From: JADLHS01 sp964561105
GTDB lineage: Bacteria > Verrucomicrobiota > Verrucomicrobiia > Limisphaerales > JADLHS01
DNA length: 64,000 bases
Reading direction: 5' to 3'
NCBI GenBank assembly: GCA_964561105.1
Contig: CAZLOH010000016.1
Location: 26,097-90,096, forward strand
Shown: positions 46,480 to 56,057 of the stretch, one piece after another
How positions within the stretch are numbered: the stretch's first letter is position 1
How the letters are laid out: each line of letters begins with the position of its first letter
Position numbers and translations under genes: made by a program
The notes under the pieces: model-generated
Seen by the model: the letters and a program-made list of their open reading frames with translations, nothing else
Databases searched by the model: none
Told to the model about the DNA's origin: nothing

Positions 46480-46968
46480 ATTGTCTTTCACTATGGCTTG
46501 AGGGGTTCAGCGCCCAAGCGTTGGTGTTCGATAATTTGATAGTGCAATCCACTCGCTGCCGCAAGATTTTTTTGTCAGGACAAACGCAGTTAAATTTTGA
46601 ACATTTCTGATGAGCAACGGTTGTAAAAGTCGCAGTTGGCGAGGTAACGGGGCGGAAGGGCTTCGCGTATTGGGGCAACTCCCCCACGTCAGCCAGTGAG
46701 AACGGGCAGGTACTCCGCCGCGTGGGGGCACGCGGCCTAAAACCCTCGCTCGCCCGATCCTGAAGGCCGGGTTCCCCAACCCGGCGTTACGAGTGCGAAG
46801 GAAGCGGTCGAGTCAGCCCTGGTGACACCTGCCGAAACGGGGTTGCAACCGGATGGCGGCACGCGCGTCCTCGCGTTGCGCGCTGCCCTCTCACCCAAAT
46901 CGCGACGGTGGCTTCGTGCTGGCAGAGGTCTTGCCGCGCGACAACTTCACCTCGGTTGCGGCAAGCGG
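46480..46968. other. intergenic region between prepilin-like genes
   Basis: No gene is supported in these 489 bases. The hairpins GCCGCGTG-GGGG-CACGCGGC (46717-46736) and GCCGGGTT-CCCC-AACCCGGC (46766-46785) form one interspersed element. A promoter for the gene at 46479 is expected near 46500-46620, where the sequence is AT-richer. Confidence 0.5.
46717..46797. repeat. interspersed GGGG-loop hairpin element, copy 2
   Basis: Two perfect 8-bp hairpins with G4 or C4 loops (46717-46736 and 46766-46785) are joined by a spacer containing AAACCCTCGCTCG. The reversed order and spacer match the copy at about 26983-27050, where the first hairpin has decayed; a third copy is at 36237-36292. Confidence 0.7.
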
Positions 46969-47859
46969 TCACCGGCCAATGGGCGCGCTGGTGCGTTGCA
47001 TCAGCCAGTTGTTGTCCTTGGGCGAGGTTTGACCCGTCCCGCCGCTCGGGCTGGTTCTTCGGATGGGCGGTTTGGTGGCGGGATCCACCCATTTCTTGGT
47101 CTCCGCATGACCGTCCGCGAAGGATAATCCGCCCGCGCCATTGTGATACGAGGCCGGCACGTCGTCCCAGACGGTGAAGCCGCTGGGCCAGAAGTTGGCG
47201 GCGGGCATTTTCATCCCAAAGAGTCCGTCGTTGATGCCATCGGGATGTTCATCAATGAAAACCCAGGTCATGGCCGGTCCCGGGGCGTGCATGCCCGAGA
47301 GCTTCAGGTAAAGTTGATAGGAGGTGTAGCCGTAACCCTTCCACATCACCGCCCCGCCGTAATCGCCGACGAAGCCGTTCATGGAAATGCTGCGATTGCG
47401 CGGGCCGATGGCGCTGGGAATTTTGTCCGCCGGACAGCGATAGATGCCCACGCTGCGGGCGGTATAGGGACCGAGCGCGCCGGCGGTGAGGTATTGATTG
47501 TTGGTGTTGGCCCCGGTGGGCGTGCCCGCGCCCCAGTTGAGCCAGCCCGTCACCCAACCCGTGGGATCGCCGGACAAACTGGGCGCGCCCAGATTGGTGA
47601 CCACGCTGTCATTGCTGTCGTTCGCGTAGTTATACCACGCCAGTTGGAGCTGCTTGAGATTATTGATGCACCCAATGGCTTCGGCCTTGGTCTTGGCCTT
47701 GCTCAACGCCGGCAGCAGCATGGCGGCCAGAATGGCGATGATCGCAATCACGACCAGCAACTCGATCAACGTGAATGCCGCGCCCGTCCGTGAGTCCGGG
47801 GGGTGGACAACGGGTCGCCGGGCCATCAAGCCCGAGCCGGGAGTTCGAATCGGTTTCAT
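46969..47859 (-). CDS. prepilin-like exported protein (H-X9-DG family)
   Basis: This 296-residue protein has a pilin-like leader (FTLIELLVVIAIIAILAAML after about 28 residues) and a tail motif H-NGAGGLSFA-DG, then HAETKKW. Cys pairs (AIGCINNLKQ, IYRCPADKIP) resemble those in the sister genes at 45565 and 48002. The long N-terminal leader before the cleavage site (MKPIRTPGSGLMARRPVVH) is typical of this lineage. It is paralogous to the flanking genes but only loosely similar outside the leader and tail. Confidence 0.85.
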   Translation of the reverse strand: MKPIRTPGSGLMARRPVVHPPDSRTGAAFTLIELLVVIAIIAILAAMLLPALSKAKTKAEAIGCINNLKQLQLAWYNYANDSNDSVVTNLGAPSLSGDPTGWVTGWLNWGAGTPTGANTNNQYLTAGALGPYTARSVGIYRCPADKIPSAIGPRNRSISMNGFVGDYGGAVMWKGYGYTSYQLYLKLSGMHAPGPAMTWVFIDEHPDGINDGLFGMKMPAANFWPSGFTVWDDVPASYHNGAGGLSFADGHAETKKWVDPATKPPIRRTSPSGGTGQTSPKDNNWLMQRTSAPIGR

Positions 47860-48001
47860 AGTTTGCTCTCGAAATAATCTTCCACCGGATCCGGGGACGT
47901 CAACCCTCGCCTCGTTTCACGGAGAATCTGCGTGAACCGCCGGACAGCTTCCCGAGCATCGCCGGCAGCGCGCGGCCGACGCAAGTTTCCCAGGAAGCGA
48001 A

Positions 48002-48916
48002 TTACTGCGTCGTTGCCAGGTTGTGAACTTCATCCGTTCCGAGGATGAAGCTGCCCACGTATTTTTTCCGCGGCACCCATTCGGCGTGACCGTCGCCGAA
48101 GACAACATTGCCGCCGTCCGCCCCGTGATTGTCTCCCGCATCCGGGAAATCCTCATTGGGCCGGCCCACGCCTTTATCGGGGTCACCCAGTCGGCCGGCG
48201 TCATCTTCGTCGTAAATGATCCAGGCTTCCGAAGGACTGGTTCGCCGTCCGTCCTTGAAGTAGGTGTACTTGGTGCCGCCCTGCGGCGTGGCGTAAACAT
48301 GCGAGAGCACGGAGCGCTGGGTCTTGCGGACGTTGTGCGCGTCGTCAATGCGCCCGCCGTTCTCGCCGCAAAAATAACCGGCGACTTCGTAGCTGTGCCC
48401 GTAGGTATCGGTCCGTCCGTGCGCATTCTCCAGCAGGCTTTTGACGTAGCGCGGATTGCCGTGCAGCCGATCCGTGTAGAGGCGCACCCCGGAATTGCCC
48501 GGGCCGTAGGGTCCCGTGTCATTCGGAAGCAGGTTGACGACGTCATTGGTCACGGCATTTCGGGTTGAGGGACAGACGAAGCTCTTGAGGTTCGGGATGT
48601 ACGCGGGATACAGCCAGTTGAGGTCATCATCCGCGTAGGTGCTCGCACCGGTGAGCGCATTTTTGTCGTCTTCCTCGGCATACAGTTGGCTCCCAATGCC
48701 CATCTGCTTCTCGTTGTTCAGGCAATAGATTTTCTGCGCCCGCGCCTTGGCCTTGCTCAACGCCGGCAGCAGCATGGCCGCGAGAATGGCGATGATGGCA
48801 ATGACCACCAGCAGTTCGATGAGCGTAAACCCGGCGCGCCACCCGAACGCCGGCCGGAACGGGTTCGGTCCGGTGACGCGGGCTGGCTTGGTGTCCGCTG
48901 GTTTTGGAACAATCAT
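48002..48916 (-). CDS. prepilin-like exported protein (H-X9-DG family)
   Basis: This protein of about 304 residues has the pilin leader FTLIELLVVIAIIAILAAML near residue 30 and a C-terminal H-GADGGNVVFG-DG motif before HAEWVPRKKY. Conserved Cys residues are in IYCLNNEKQM and SFVCPSTRNA. It is the third member of a local set (45565, 46969, 48002) in the same orientation, each separated by more than 100 bases, so probably with separate promoters. ATG 48916 is chosen; 48943 is possible. Confidence 0.82.
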   Translation of the reverse strand: MIVPKPADTKPARVTGPNPFRPAFGWRAGFTLIELLVVIAIIAILAAMLLPALSKAKARAQKIYCLNNEKQMGIGSQLYAEEDDKNALTGASTYADDDLNWLYPAYIPNLKSFVCPSTRNAVTNDVVNLLPNDTGPYGPGNSGVRLYTDRLHGNPRYVKSLLENAHGRTDTYGHSYEVAGYFCGENGGRIDDAHNVRKTQRSVLSHVYATPQGGTKYTYFKDGRRTSPSEAWIIYDEDDAGRLGDPDKGVGRPNEDFPDAGDNHGADGGNVVFGDGHAEWVPRKKYVGSFILGTDEVHNLATTQ

Positions 48917-48998
48917 AGTCTGGCTCGCAACGCTGGCGGGCATTGAACAATGGGAGGCCGGTTACGTCGAATGCCGTTCCGGCCTCACTTTGAACGGA

Positions 48999-49027
48999 GA
49001 GGCATCCGCCGGCTCGGCGGATGCCTC
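48999..49027 (-). terminator. hairpin after the Calx-beta protein gene
   Basis: A perfect 13-bp stem, GAGGCATCCGCCG / CGGCGGATGCCTC with loop GCT, lies 24 bases beyond the minus-strand stop at 49052. No T run follows, so termination could be weak or the hairpin may only protect the mRNA end. Confidence 0.5.
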
Positions 49028-49051
49028 GATGATACCATGCTCGACCGCGAG

Positions 49052-51727
49052 TTAATAGTTGCGCACCACCCGGTAGAACGTCGCGCTCGCGCCCGCGTCG
49101 TAAGCGGTGGTCGCAGTGAATTGTCCGGAACTCGGCGAAGTGATCGTCGAGCTGACCGTCGCGTACGGTCCGGTCACTGCCGGGGCCGATTGCAGGCTGA
49201 ACTGGGTGGTCGAGTCGCCCGCGCCGGCCGCGAAGTTCACCACGACGTTCGCGCCCGCGATATTGATCCCGGTGGCCGTCGGAGGTGTGAGGCTGATCAC
49301 GCGGAGATTGTCGAAGATCGCGTAGGACTGGCTGCTGCCGGTGCCGTCAAACGGGTCGAGATAGCCGACCATGACGTTGCCACTCGTGTACGACGTGGTG
49401 TTGGTGTAGCTCAGGATCGGCGTGTTGTTGACGCGCAAGGTCACGATGCCGGATATCTGGCTCAACTCGACATCCGCCCAGGTCGCGTAGCCGAGATCAG
49501 CCACCCGGCTGGACGGAACACCAGCGATGCCGTAGGGCGGTGATTTGAAGACGTCCTTCAACGAGGTCGAGGTCGTCCCCACCACGCCCGCCAGATGCGT
49601 GGGCACATTGCCCGCCGTGGTCGGTGAACTGTAAAGCGCGTAGTCGCCGCCGAGCGCAATGTTACCCGCGCCCAGCCCACCGCCGTCCGCTTCGATGGCG
49701 CAGAACAGACCGTCATAATCCGATCCCGGCACGCCGCCGCTCTGGCTGTCGAACCAGTTCGTCTTGGTGCCGGAGTGGTTGAGGCCGAAGAGCGCGTATT
49801 CCGTGGCGGATGAGCCGCTGATCCAGTTCAGATACATGTCGAACCGCAAGGCGAAGTTGCCGCTGAAGGTCTTCCCTTTCGGATAGAGATTCACGGCCGC
49901 CGCCGACGCGCCGCCGGCCTTGTTCACCGTCACGAAAAGTCCCAGCGTGTCGCCGTTCCCATGCGGAGCCGGCGGGATGTTCTGGGCGCTGTAATCAAAG
50001 GCGAAGATCGCCGGGGTCGGATCGGGGATGCCGTTCGACGCCACGTTGAGCATCGTCCAATTCCCTGAGCTGTCGGTGTTGAAGTTGTCGGCGAAGAGCA
50101 CGTTCTCCGGCGGGCCGTTGGCGTCCACGATCGTGATCGAGGCCGAGCTGGGGCTGCCCACGTTGTACTCCCCGCTGCTGGCCGATGCGATGGAAACGGT
50201 GGCCGTCTCATTGCCTTCGTACAGGTTGTCGGCAATCGGATAAATGTTGTTCGTGATGGATTGGTCGCCGCCAACGAAGGTCGCCGCAGCGTCGGGATAA
50301 AAATCCGTCCCGTTTCCGGCCGTCCCCGAATAAGAGAGGTTCACCGAGAAGCCCGGGGTCAGATCACCCAACCGGGTGATGCGGAACGCCGCATAGTCGT
50401 TTGTTCGTTCGTACATTTGCGACGAAATGTTCGCGATGCTGAGCACCGGGGTTTCATTGTCCGCGATCTTCACGGTTGCGCTGCCCGCCCCCACATAATC
50501 GGCGCTGGGCTTGATGTAGAGAATCACGGATTCGGTCAATTCCGCCTCGCTGTCGTCAATCGGTGTCACGGTGATGTTCGTCGAGGTGTCATTGGCCGCA
50601 AACGTCACCGATCCAGGCAGTGAAACGTAATCCACTCCATTCGACGCCGAACCGCTCAAGGTGTAAAAGACCGTCACCGGCGCGCCGGCGGACGTCCGCG
50701 TGATGGTGAACGTGCCCGGGGTGGGGCCTGCTTCCGAAGCCGTCGGGGTTGTCGCCGTCACGGAAACCACGTTTGTGTATTCCGTCACGCGCACGTTATC
50801 AATCAAGGTGAAGCACAGGTTGGTCCGGTTGGGATCGGTGGACGCGCCCGTGTTGATGTCGTAATGATTGAATAGGATGTTGGCCCCGCCCAAGGTGCCC
50901 GCGTCGGTCACATCAGCGGTGGCGATCAACACCCCGTCAATGATATAGCTGATGGTGTTGGCCACCTTCTGCAGCTTCACATCATGCCATTTGAAGGAGA
51001 GCGTGCCGTTGTTGGCGGTGCCCGTCTGCTGCGGGTATAGCGCCAACTGCGCCGCCGGGGCCGGTTGCCCCGGGAAATTGGTCGCATAATAGCCGCCGCC
51101 ACCCGAGTTGTTGCGCGAGCCGCAAAAATAGACCAGCGGTGATGAGGGATCATCGCCAATGACATGGTTGGCGTCCTGATAACTGCCGGCGTGGTTCGGC
51201 GCATACACCCGATAATCGGCGCTTGATCCGCCATCCACGGTTGCGCCAATGAAAACGCTGTCCGCCGAGCCGGCGACCTGCGCACTGGTGCCGGCGGTCC
51301 CATAACCCGCGCCGCCCACCTGCGTCGAGCCACTGCCGCCACCCGGCATGGGGCCGTTGAAATTCATCCACATATCAAACTCCATCTCGAAGTTCTCGGT
51401 AATCGAGAAACCGATGGGTGAGACGCTGACGCCGCTGGGAAACACCTGCGTTGACGAGTCCAGGTTGGCGTTCATCTTCAACCCATGCGTGTCGGTGCCG
51501 GTTGAATGGGGCGAGAGCGGAATGCCTGCCGTGTTGTAATCAAAGAACAAATCCGCCTGGTTGGCTCCGCCCACCACGTTCGTGACGTACGTGCCGTCCG
51601 AAGAGTGATCCACTTCAAAATCTTCAGTGAAGACTACGTTTTGCGCCTTGAGCGTGTGAGCCGACAACGCCACCGCCAGAAGAGCGGCCAGGCGAGCCAG
51701 GTATTTTGCGAGGGGAGTTTTTTTCAT
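49052..51727 (-). CDS. secreted Calx-beta repeat protein with lectin-like regions
   Basis: This 891-residue protein has a signal peptide (LARLAALLAVALSAHTLKAQ). Two Calx-beta domains lie in the middle (EAGPTPGTFTITRTSAGAP to VKIADNE, and MYERTNDYAAFRITRLGDLT to ASITIVDAN); these bind Ca and mediate adhesion. Two concanavalin-like beta sandwiches flank them (FTEDFEVDHSSDGTYVTNVV; FADNFNTDSSGNWTMLNVAS). The end, SATFYRVVRNY, matches the terminal F-Y-R motif common on secreted proteins of this phylum. ATG 51727 is set by the signal peptide. It is probably a surface or matrix adhesin. Confidence 0.78.
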   Translation of the reverse strand: MKKTPLAKYLARLAALLAVALSAHTLKAQNVVFTEDFEVDHSSDGTYVTNVVGGANQADLFFDYNTAGIPLSPHSTGTDTHGLKMNANLDSSTQVFPSGVSVSPIGFSITENFEMEFDMWMNFNGPMPGGGSGSTQVGGAGYGTAGTSAQVAGSADSVFIGATVDGGSSADYRVYAPNHAGSYQDANHVIGDDPSSPLVYFCGSRNNSGGGGYYATNFPGQPAPAAQLALYPQQTGTANNGTLSFKWHDVKLQKVANTISYIIDGVLIATADVTDAGTLGGANILFNHYDINTGASTDPNRTNLCFTLIDNVRVTEYTNVVSVTATTPTASEAGPTPGTFTITRTSAGAPVTVFYTLSGSASNGVDYVSLPGSVTFAANDTSTNITVTPIDDSEAELTESVILYIKPSADYVGAGSATVKIADNETPVLSIANISSQMYERTNDYAAFRITRLGDLTPGFSVNLSYSGTAGNGTDFYPDAAATFVGGDQSITNNIYPIADNLYEGNETATVSIASASSGEYNVGSPSSASITIVDANGPPENVLFADNFNTDSSGNWTMLNVASNGIPDPTPAIFAFDYSAQNIPPAPHGNGDTLGLFVTVNKAGGASAAAVNLYPKGKTFSGNFALRFDMYLNWISGSSATEYALFGLNHSGTKTNWFDSQSGGVPGSDYDGLFCAIEADGGGLGAGNIALGGDYALYSSPTTAGNVPTHLAGVVGTTSTSLKDVFKSPPYGIAGVPSSRVADLGYATWADVELSQISGIVTLRVNNTPILSYTNTTSYTSGNVMVGYLDPFDGTGSSQSYAIFDNLRVISLTPPTATGINIAGANVVVNFAAGAGDSTTQFSLQSAPAVTGPYATVSSTITSPSSGQFTATTAYDAGASATFYRVVRNY

Positions 51728-51994
51728 AAGTCTTTGATCGGAACTTCGGGTTTGCTCGATACGCCATGAAACTTTCTGGCCACACCGATTCGTTATGAGT
51801 CGCTTTATGCAACTCGCGTGCTGGGCACGGCAAACATCCACCGCTGATTCCTCGCACGCTACTGGCAAGGAGCTAAAGCCCAATTTATCAAGTTGGCAAT
51901 CAAATTTTCACCCGACCCCCGAAGTTTATTTGGGGACAAGCCATGTCACCCGGGGTTGAAGAATCTGGACTGGCTAATCCCGAAAAATTCCGCC

Positions 51995-53869
51995 ATGTTT
52001 GACCACGCACCGATGAGCGAACTCCAAGTCATCACGGTCACGCTCGCACGCGCCGCACGACGACGGCGCACGGATCGTGCCTTGCGCGGTCTCTGGCGCG
52101 GGCTGCTGGCGGGAGGTCTGCTCTGGTTGCTCGCCCTCGTTATTTTCAAACTGGCCCCCGTTCCCCCGTCCACTCTGCTCTGGTCCGGCCTCGCCGCCGC
52201 GCTCTGTCCGGTCGCCGGTTTCTTGCTTGGTGGCTGGCGCAAATCCGGTCTCCCGGAAATCGCCCGCTGGGTGGACGTGCAACAAAACCTCCAGGAGCGC
52301 ATGAGCACCGCGCTCGAGTTTGCCGGCGACGACCACGCTGGCGCCTGGCGCGACCTCGTCCTGCACGACGCCGTCAGCCATGCCAATGAAATTGACCCAC
52401 GCCAGCTTGTGCCCATTCGCCTGACCAAAGCCACACGGTGGGCGTTGATGGTGCTTGCCGTGGCCGCCGGACTGGGCTTTGTTCCCGAATACCGCAGCAA
52501 GGCCTTCGCGCAAAAACAGGCCGACGCCGGCGTGATCAAGGATGCCGGCAACCAGGTTGCCAACCTGACCCGTCGCGAGCTGCAACAACGCCCTCCCGCG
52601 CTCGAAGCCACCAGGAAATCGCTCGAAGCCATCACCGACCTTGGAGCGAAGCTGGAAAAATTGTCGCTCACCCGCAGCGAGGCGCTCAAAGACCTCGCCA
52701 GCGCCAGCGACAAACTCAAGAACGAGTTGCAGAACCTCGCCAAGGATCCCGCGCTCAAGAAGCTCGAGGAAGCGGCCCGCGCCCCCGGCAATGCGCAGAC
52801 CGCGGCCGGCCTGCAAATGCAAATCGAATCGCTGCAGAAACAACTCAATTCGCAGGCGGCCAATCCCGAGGCGCTCGACAAGCTGCAGGCAGCCTTGGAG
52901 AAATTACAGCAGAGCGCCGAAGCTCTGGCGGACAAAACCGGCGCGGCCGCTGACGCCGAGCGGCAGAAACTTTCCGCCGCCCTTTCGGCCTTGGCCCAGC
53001 AAGCCGCCCAGGCAGGCGTCCAACTGCCCGATCTGGACGACGCCATTGCCGCGCTCGCCGCCAATCAGACCGATCGCTTCCTCGAGAAACTCAACGCCGC
53101 GATGACGGATCTGGAAAAATTGCGCGACCTCAAGCGGAAGCTCGCGGCGTTGCAAGCCCAGGCTGAAAAGCTCGGCAAAGACCTGGCTGAACAACTCAAG
53201 AACGGCCAGGCGCAAGCCGCCGCCGCCACGCTCAAAGCTCTGGCCAAACAATTGCAGTCGGCCAACCTCAGCCCGGAGCAGCAACAGAAAATTCTCGACG
53301 AAGTTTCCAAAGCCCTGCCCGAAGCCGGCGAATACGGCAAAGTCGCGGAGTTGCTCAAACAAGGGGCGGGCCAAATGAAAGCGGGCGACAAGGCCAACGC
53401 GTCGCAGTCGCTGGCCGCCGCCGCCAAGGAACTGGAGAACCTCCTCGACCAGATGAACGATGCCGAATCCATGATGGCGGCGCTGGAGAATCTGGATCGC
53501 GCTTCCCAATGTATCGGCCAGGGCCTGGGTTGGCGTCAATGCCAGGGTCGCGCCTTCGGGCCGGATGTGTTTGGTCAGGGCGGACGAGGCGCCGGAACAT
53601 CCACTCAAAACCGCGGGCTTGCCGACCGGCCTCCCGGCGAACTCACGGCCGACTTTGAACCGACGAAGGTAAAAGGCCAGCTCTCGCCCGGCGCACCCAT
53701 GCCCAGCATCACGCTCAAGGGTGTCAGCATCAAGGGCACGAGCAAAGTCGCCTACGAAGAAGCCGTCGCCGCCGCGCAATCCGACGCCCAAAGCGCCCTT
53801 AGCCAGGAAAAAGTCCCCCGCGCCTATCAGGGCGCCGTGAAGGACTACTTCGACGATCTGAAGAAGTGA
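51995..53869 (+). CDS. coiled-coil membrane protein of a MoxR/Bat-type operon
   Basis: This protein of about 624 residues has two membrane helices near the N-terminus (LLAGGLLWLLALVIFKLAPV, then WSGLAAALCPVAGFLLGGW) and a third near 150 (ALMVLAVAAGLGFV). A very long Ala/Leu/Gln/Lys coiled coil follows (LEKLSLTRSEALKDLASASD, QLPDLDDAIAALAANQTDRF), and then a Gly-rich segment with RASQCIGQGLGWRQCQGRAF. It starts the cluster with MoxR, DUF58 and BatA-like genes and is probably a membrane partner of those proteins. The start is ATG 51995 or 52013. Confidence 0.7.
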   Translation: MFDHAPMSELQVITVTLARAARRRRTDRALRGLWRGLLAGGLLWLLALVIFKLAPVPPSTLLWSGLAAALCPVAGFLLGGWRKSGLPEIARWVDVQQNLQERMSTALEFAGDDHAGAWRDLVLHDAVSHANEIDPRQLVPIRLTKATRWALMVLAVAAGLGFVPEYRSKAFAQKQADAGVIKDAGNQVANLTRRELQQRPPALEATRKSLEAITDLGAKLEKLSLTRSEALKDLASASDKLKNELQNLAKDPALKKLEEAARAPGNAQTAAGLQMQIESLQKQLNSQAANPEALDKLQAALEKLQQSAEALADKTGAAADAERQKLSAALSALAQQAAQAGVQLPDLDDAIAALAANQTDRFLEKLNAAMTDLEKLRDLKRKLAALQAQAEKLGKDLAEQLKNGQAQAAAATLKALAKQLQSANLSPEQQQKILDEVSKALPEAGEYGKVAELLKQGAGQMKAGDKANASQSLAAAAKELENLLDQMNDAESMMAALENLDRASQCIGQGLGWRQCQGRAFGPDVFGQGGRGAGTSTQNRGLADRPPGELTADFEPTKVKGQLSPGAPMPSITLKGVSIKGTSKVAYEEAVAAAQSDAQSALSQEKVPRAYQGAVKDYFDDLKK

Positions 53870-53888
53870 GCCGGGCGAGGGGTGATGG

Positions 53889-54004
53889 GTTAAACAAGTT
53901 AAACGAGTAACTGGTCAAATCACCCGCGCCAAAACATCCTTCCCCAACATTGCGTCCAACCGATGCAGCCCATTTAACTCATTTAACCGATTTAACAATT
54001 TAAC
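53889..54004. repeat. TTTAAC/GTTAAA repeats upstream of moxR
   Basis: Four TTTAAC hexamers start at 53973, 53982, 53991 and 53999, spaced 9, 9 and 8 bases. The reversed form GTTAAA starts at 53889 and 53898 with a degenerate third copy after it, and ACTGGT/ACCAGT close the two arms. The two arms are roughly inverted copies. They sit in the 149-base gap between the coiled-coil gene and moxR and could be a regulator-binding array. Confidence 0.5.
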
Positions 54005-54018
54005 CAGTCACCGTCCCC

Positions 54019-55020
54019 ATGAACACCGAACAACAAATCGAAAGCTTCCGCACCGCTTATACCACGCTCCAAAACGAGATCGCCAAGGTCATCGTCGGCC
54101 ACACCGAGATCGTGGACAGCACCCTTATCGCGCTGTTCGGCGGCGGACACGTCCTCCTCGAAGGCGTGCCCGGCCTCGGCAAGACGCTCCTCATCCGCAC
54201 GCTCGGCGAAGTGCTCGACATGCCGTTCAGTCGCATCCAGTTCACGCCCGACCTCATGCCCGCCGACATCCTCGGCACGAACCTCGTCATGGAAACCGAC
54301 ACCGGTCGGCGCGAATTCCAGTTCCAACGCGGCCCGATTTTCGCCCACCTCGTCCTCGCGGACGAAATCAATCGCGCCACGCCCAAGACCCAATCCGCCA
54401 TGCTCGAAGCCATGCAGGAAAAACAGGTCACCGCCGGCGGCGAACTCCGCAAGCTCACCGAACCCTTCTTCGTCATGGCCACGCAAAACCCGATTGACCA
54501 GGAAGGCACGTATCCGCTGCCCGAAGCGCAACTCGACCGTTTCTTTTTCAAGATTCTCGTCGGCTATCCGAGTGCGGCGGACTTGAACGAAGTCATCAAT
54601 CGCACCACCACCGGCACGAAAGCCGAGGTCAACAAAGTCCTCGACCGCGACACCCTCATGGAACTCATGAAGCTCGTGCGCGAAGTCCCCGTCGCGTCGC
54701 ATGTGAAAGACTACGCCGTGCGCCTCGTGCTCGCCACGCATCCCAAGACCGACACCGCCGCGCCCATCGCGAATCAATATCTCAGGTTCGGCAGCAGTCC
54801 GCGCGGTGCGCAAACCCTCATCCTCGCTGGCAAAGTCCGCGCGCTCGCGCAAGGCCGCTTCAACGTCAGCTTCGAGGACATCCAATCCGCCGCGCTGCCC
54901 GCGCTGCGCCATCGCCTCATCCCCAACTTCGAAGCCGAAGCCGAAGGCATCACCACCGACCACATCATCGCCCAAATCCTCCGCGACGTGCCGGTGACGG
55001 CGGAGGCGGTGAATGTGTAA
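54019..55020 (+). CDS. MoxR-family AAA+ ATPase
   Basis: This 333-residue MoxR AAA+ protein has Walker A LLEGVPGLGKTLL (about 47-59), a MoxR-specific region SRIQFTPDLMPADILGT, Walker B HLVLADEINRATPKTQ, sensor MATQNPIDQEGTYPLPEAQL with the DRF arginine-finger region, and sensor 2 GSSPRGAQTLILAGKVRALA. MoxR proteins act as chaperones that insert metals or assemble complexes through partner VWA proteins, here the DUF58 and BatA-like products. Its end overlaps the next frame slightly. Confidence 0.93.
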   Translation: MNTEQQIESFRTAYTTLQNEIAKVIVGHTEIVDSTLIALFGGGHVLLEGVPGLGKTLLIRTLGEVLDMPFSRIQFTPDLMPADILGTNLVMETDTGRREFQFQRGPIFAHLVLADEINRATPKTQSAMLEAMQEKQVTAGGELRKLTEPFFVMATQNPIDQEGTYPLPEAQLDRFFFKILVGYPSAADLNEVINRTTTGTKAEVNKVLDRDTLMELMKLVREVPVASHVKDYAVRLVLATHPKTDTAAPIANQYLRFGSSPRGAQTLILAGKVRALAQGRFNVSFEDIQSAALPALRHRLIPNFEAEAEGITTDHIIAQILRDVPVTAEAVNV

Positions 55021-55024
55021 GCGA

Positions 55025-55807
55025 ATGAACATTCGCGCAGCATGGGACCGAATCAAAAGAATTCCGCGCAGGATGATGGTTCTGATCGCGGTCTTAGGAA
55101 TTACCATGGTTGCGTTTGTTATTCCGAAGGCAGAGGAAGAGAAAGAAGATTGGTCTTTGTCTCGGTTGAATGAAATCAAAGGTGGAAAAACGCCTCCCGT
55201 TCTATATCTGTCTGGCAAGTTCAGCGAGACTTGGAAGCCAAAACCGGGATCACCAAAGCCAAAGAGTGGGGATTTTGAAATGTTTATTCGTGGCACAAAC
55301 TACTACTTCCTGAAATGCTGGCACGGTAATCCGACCAACAGACCCGGACCAATCGTGGGTATGCTTTCGCAATTTCTCCCCTTCGTTGGTCGCGGCTATT
55401 CAGGTTGGTTTCAAGTTCAGATTGTCGTGGATGATTTCAGTTGGCGCATGAGGCGGCGATGGGGGCGCTTTGGTTCTCAGGGTGGAGGTGGAAGCGGTGG
55501 CGACCTTGCTCCGGGGCGAAGGCTTTGGAATCAGTCTGGCTTCGTGGGCGCGCTTGAAGAAGGACAGGTCAACGAAGAATGGTATGCAAAGGAGACTTTT
55601 CGTAATTTGAAATCAATCGGAGAATTCAAAATCCCTCGCGTAATCGAATTCGACCGAGGCGACTATTCTCAAACTTTTCAAATCAAAAAGTGTGAATTCA
55701 GAGACAAGCCAGCGCCGGATTGGTTTTTTGCCAAGAAGAAGGAATTTTACGGGCGCGACGACAAAGTGGCGGGGAGTTCAGAAACAAATTCTCCTTCCGC
55801 AAAATAA
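55025..55807 (+). CDS. membrane-anchored hypothetical protein of bat operon
   Basis: This 260-residue protein has an N-terminal anchor (RMMVLIAVLGITMVAFVIP). The rest is periplasmic-looking, with aromatic and Gly-rich stretches (FIRGTNYYFLKCWHGNPTNR, RFGSQGGGGSGGDLAPG). Base composition is clearly less GC-rich than the neighbours (codons such as AAT, GAA and TTT abound), so recent acquisition is possible. No family is recognised. Its stop (55805-55807) lies 2 bases before the first truncated copy of the DUF58 start, so it was probably coupled to DUF58 before the insertions. Confidence 0.7.
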   Translation: MNIRAAWDRIKRIPRRMMVLIAVLGITMVAFVIPKAEEEKEDWSLSRLNEIKGGKTPPVLYLSGKFSETWKPKPGSPKPKSGDFEMFIRGTNYYFLKCWHGNPTNRPGPIVGMLSQFLPFVGRGYSGWFQVQIVVDDFSWRMRRRWGRFGSQGGGGSGGDLAPGRRLWNQSGFVGALEEGQVNEEWYAKETFRNLKSIGEFKIPRVIEFDRGDYSQTFQIKKCEFRDKPAPDWFFAKKKEFYGRDDKVAGSSETNSPSAK

Positions 55808-55910
55808 CGATGGCGAACTTGCTGACACCCGAGCTTCTCCGCCGGCTCGAGCAATTCCAATTGCTCGCGGCGCGGCGCACGTGCCCGTCCCCATCCGCGA
55901 AGCGGATGAA

Positions 55911-56057
55911 CATGAATAGCCGTGGGTTTCAACCCGCGGAAAATCATAGGGAAAGAAATTCGACCCTGAAGGGGTCGCACAACGCATTGTTCCGCCCCTT
56001 CAGGGCGGGATTATTTGTTTGTCGCAGTTCCGTGGGTTGCATCCACGGCTATTCATG
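55911..56057. repeat. hairpin element type B copy 1
   Basis: This 147-base element begins CATGAATAGCCGTGGG and ends with the reverse, CACGGCTATTCATG. Outer hairpins are CCGTGGGT-TTCA-ACCCGCGG and CCGTGGGT-TGC-ATCCACGG; inner hairpins are CGACCC-TGAA-GGGGTCG and CCGCCC-CTTCA-GGGCGG. The plan and the loops follow the A-type elements, and the length equals that of A copy 1. Confidence 0.8.
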
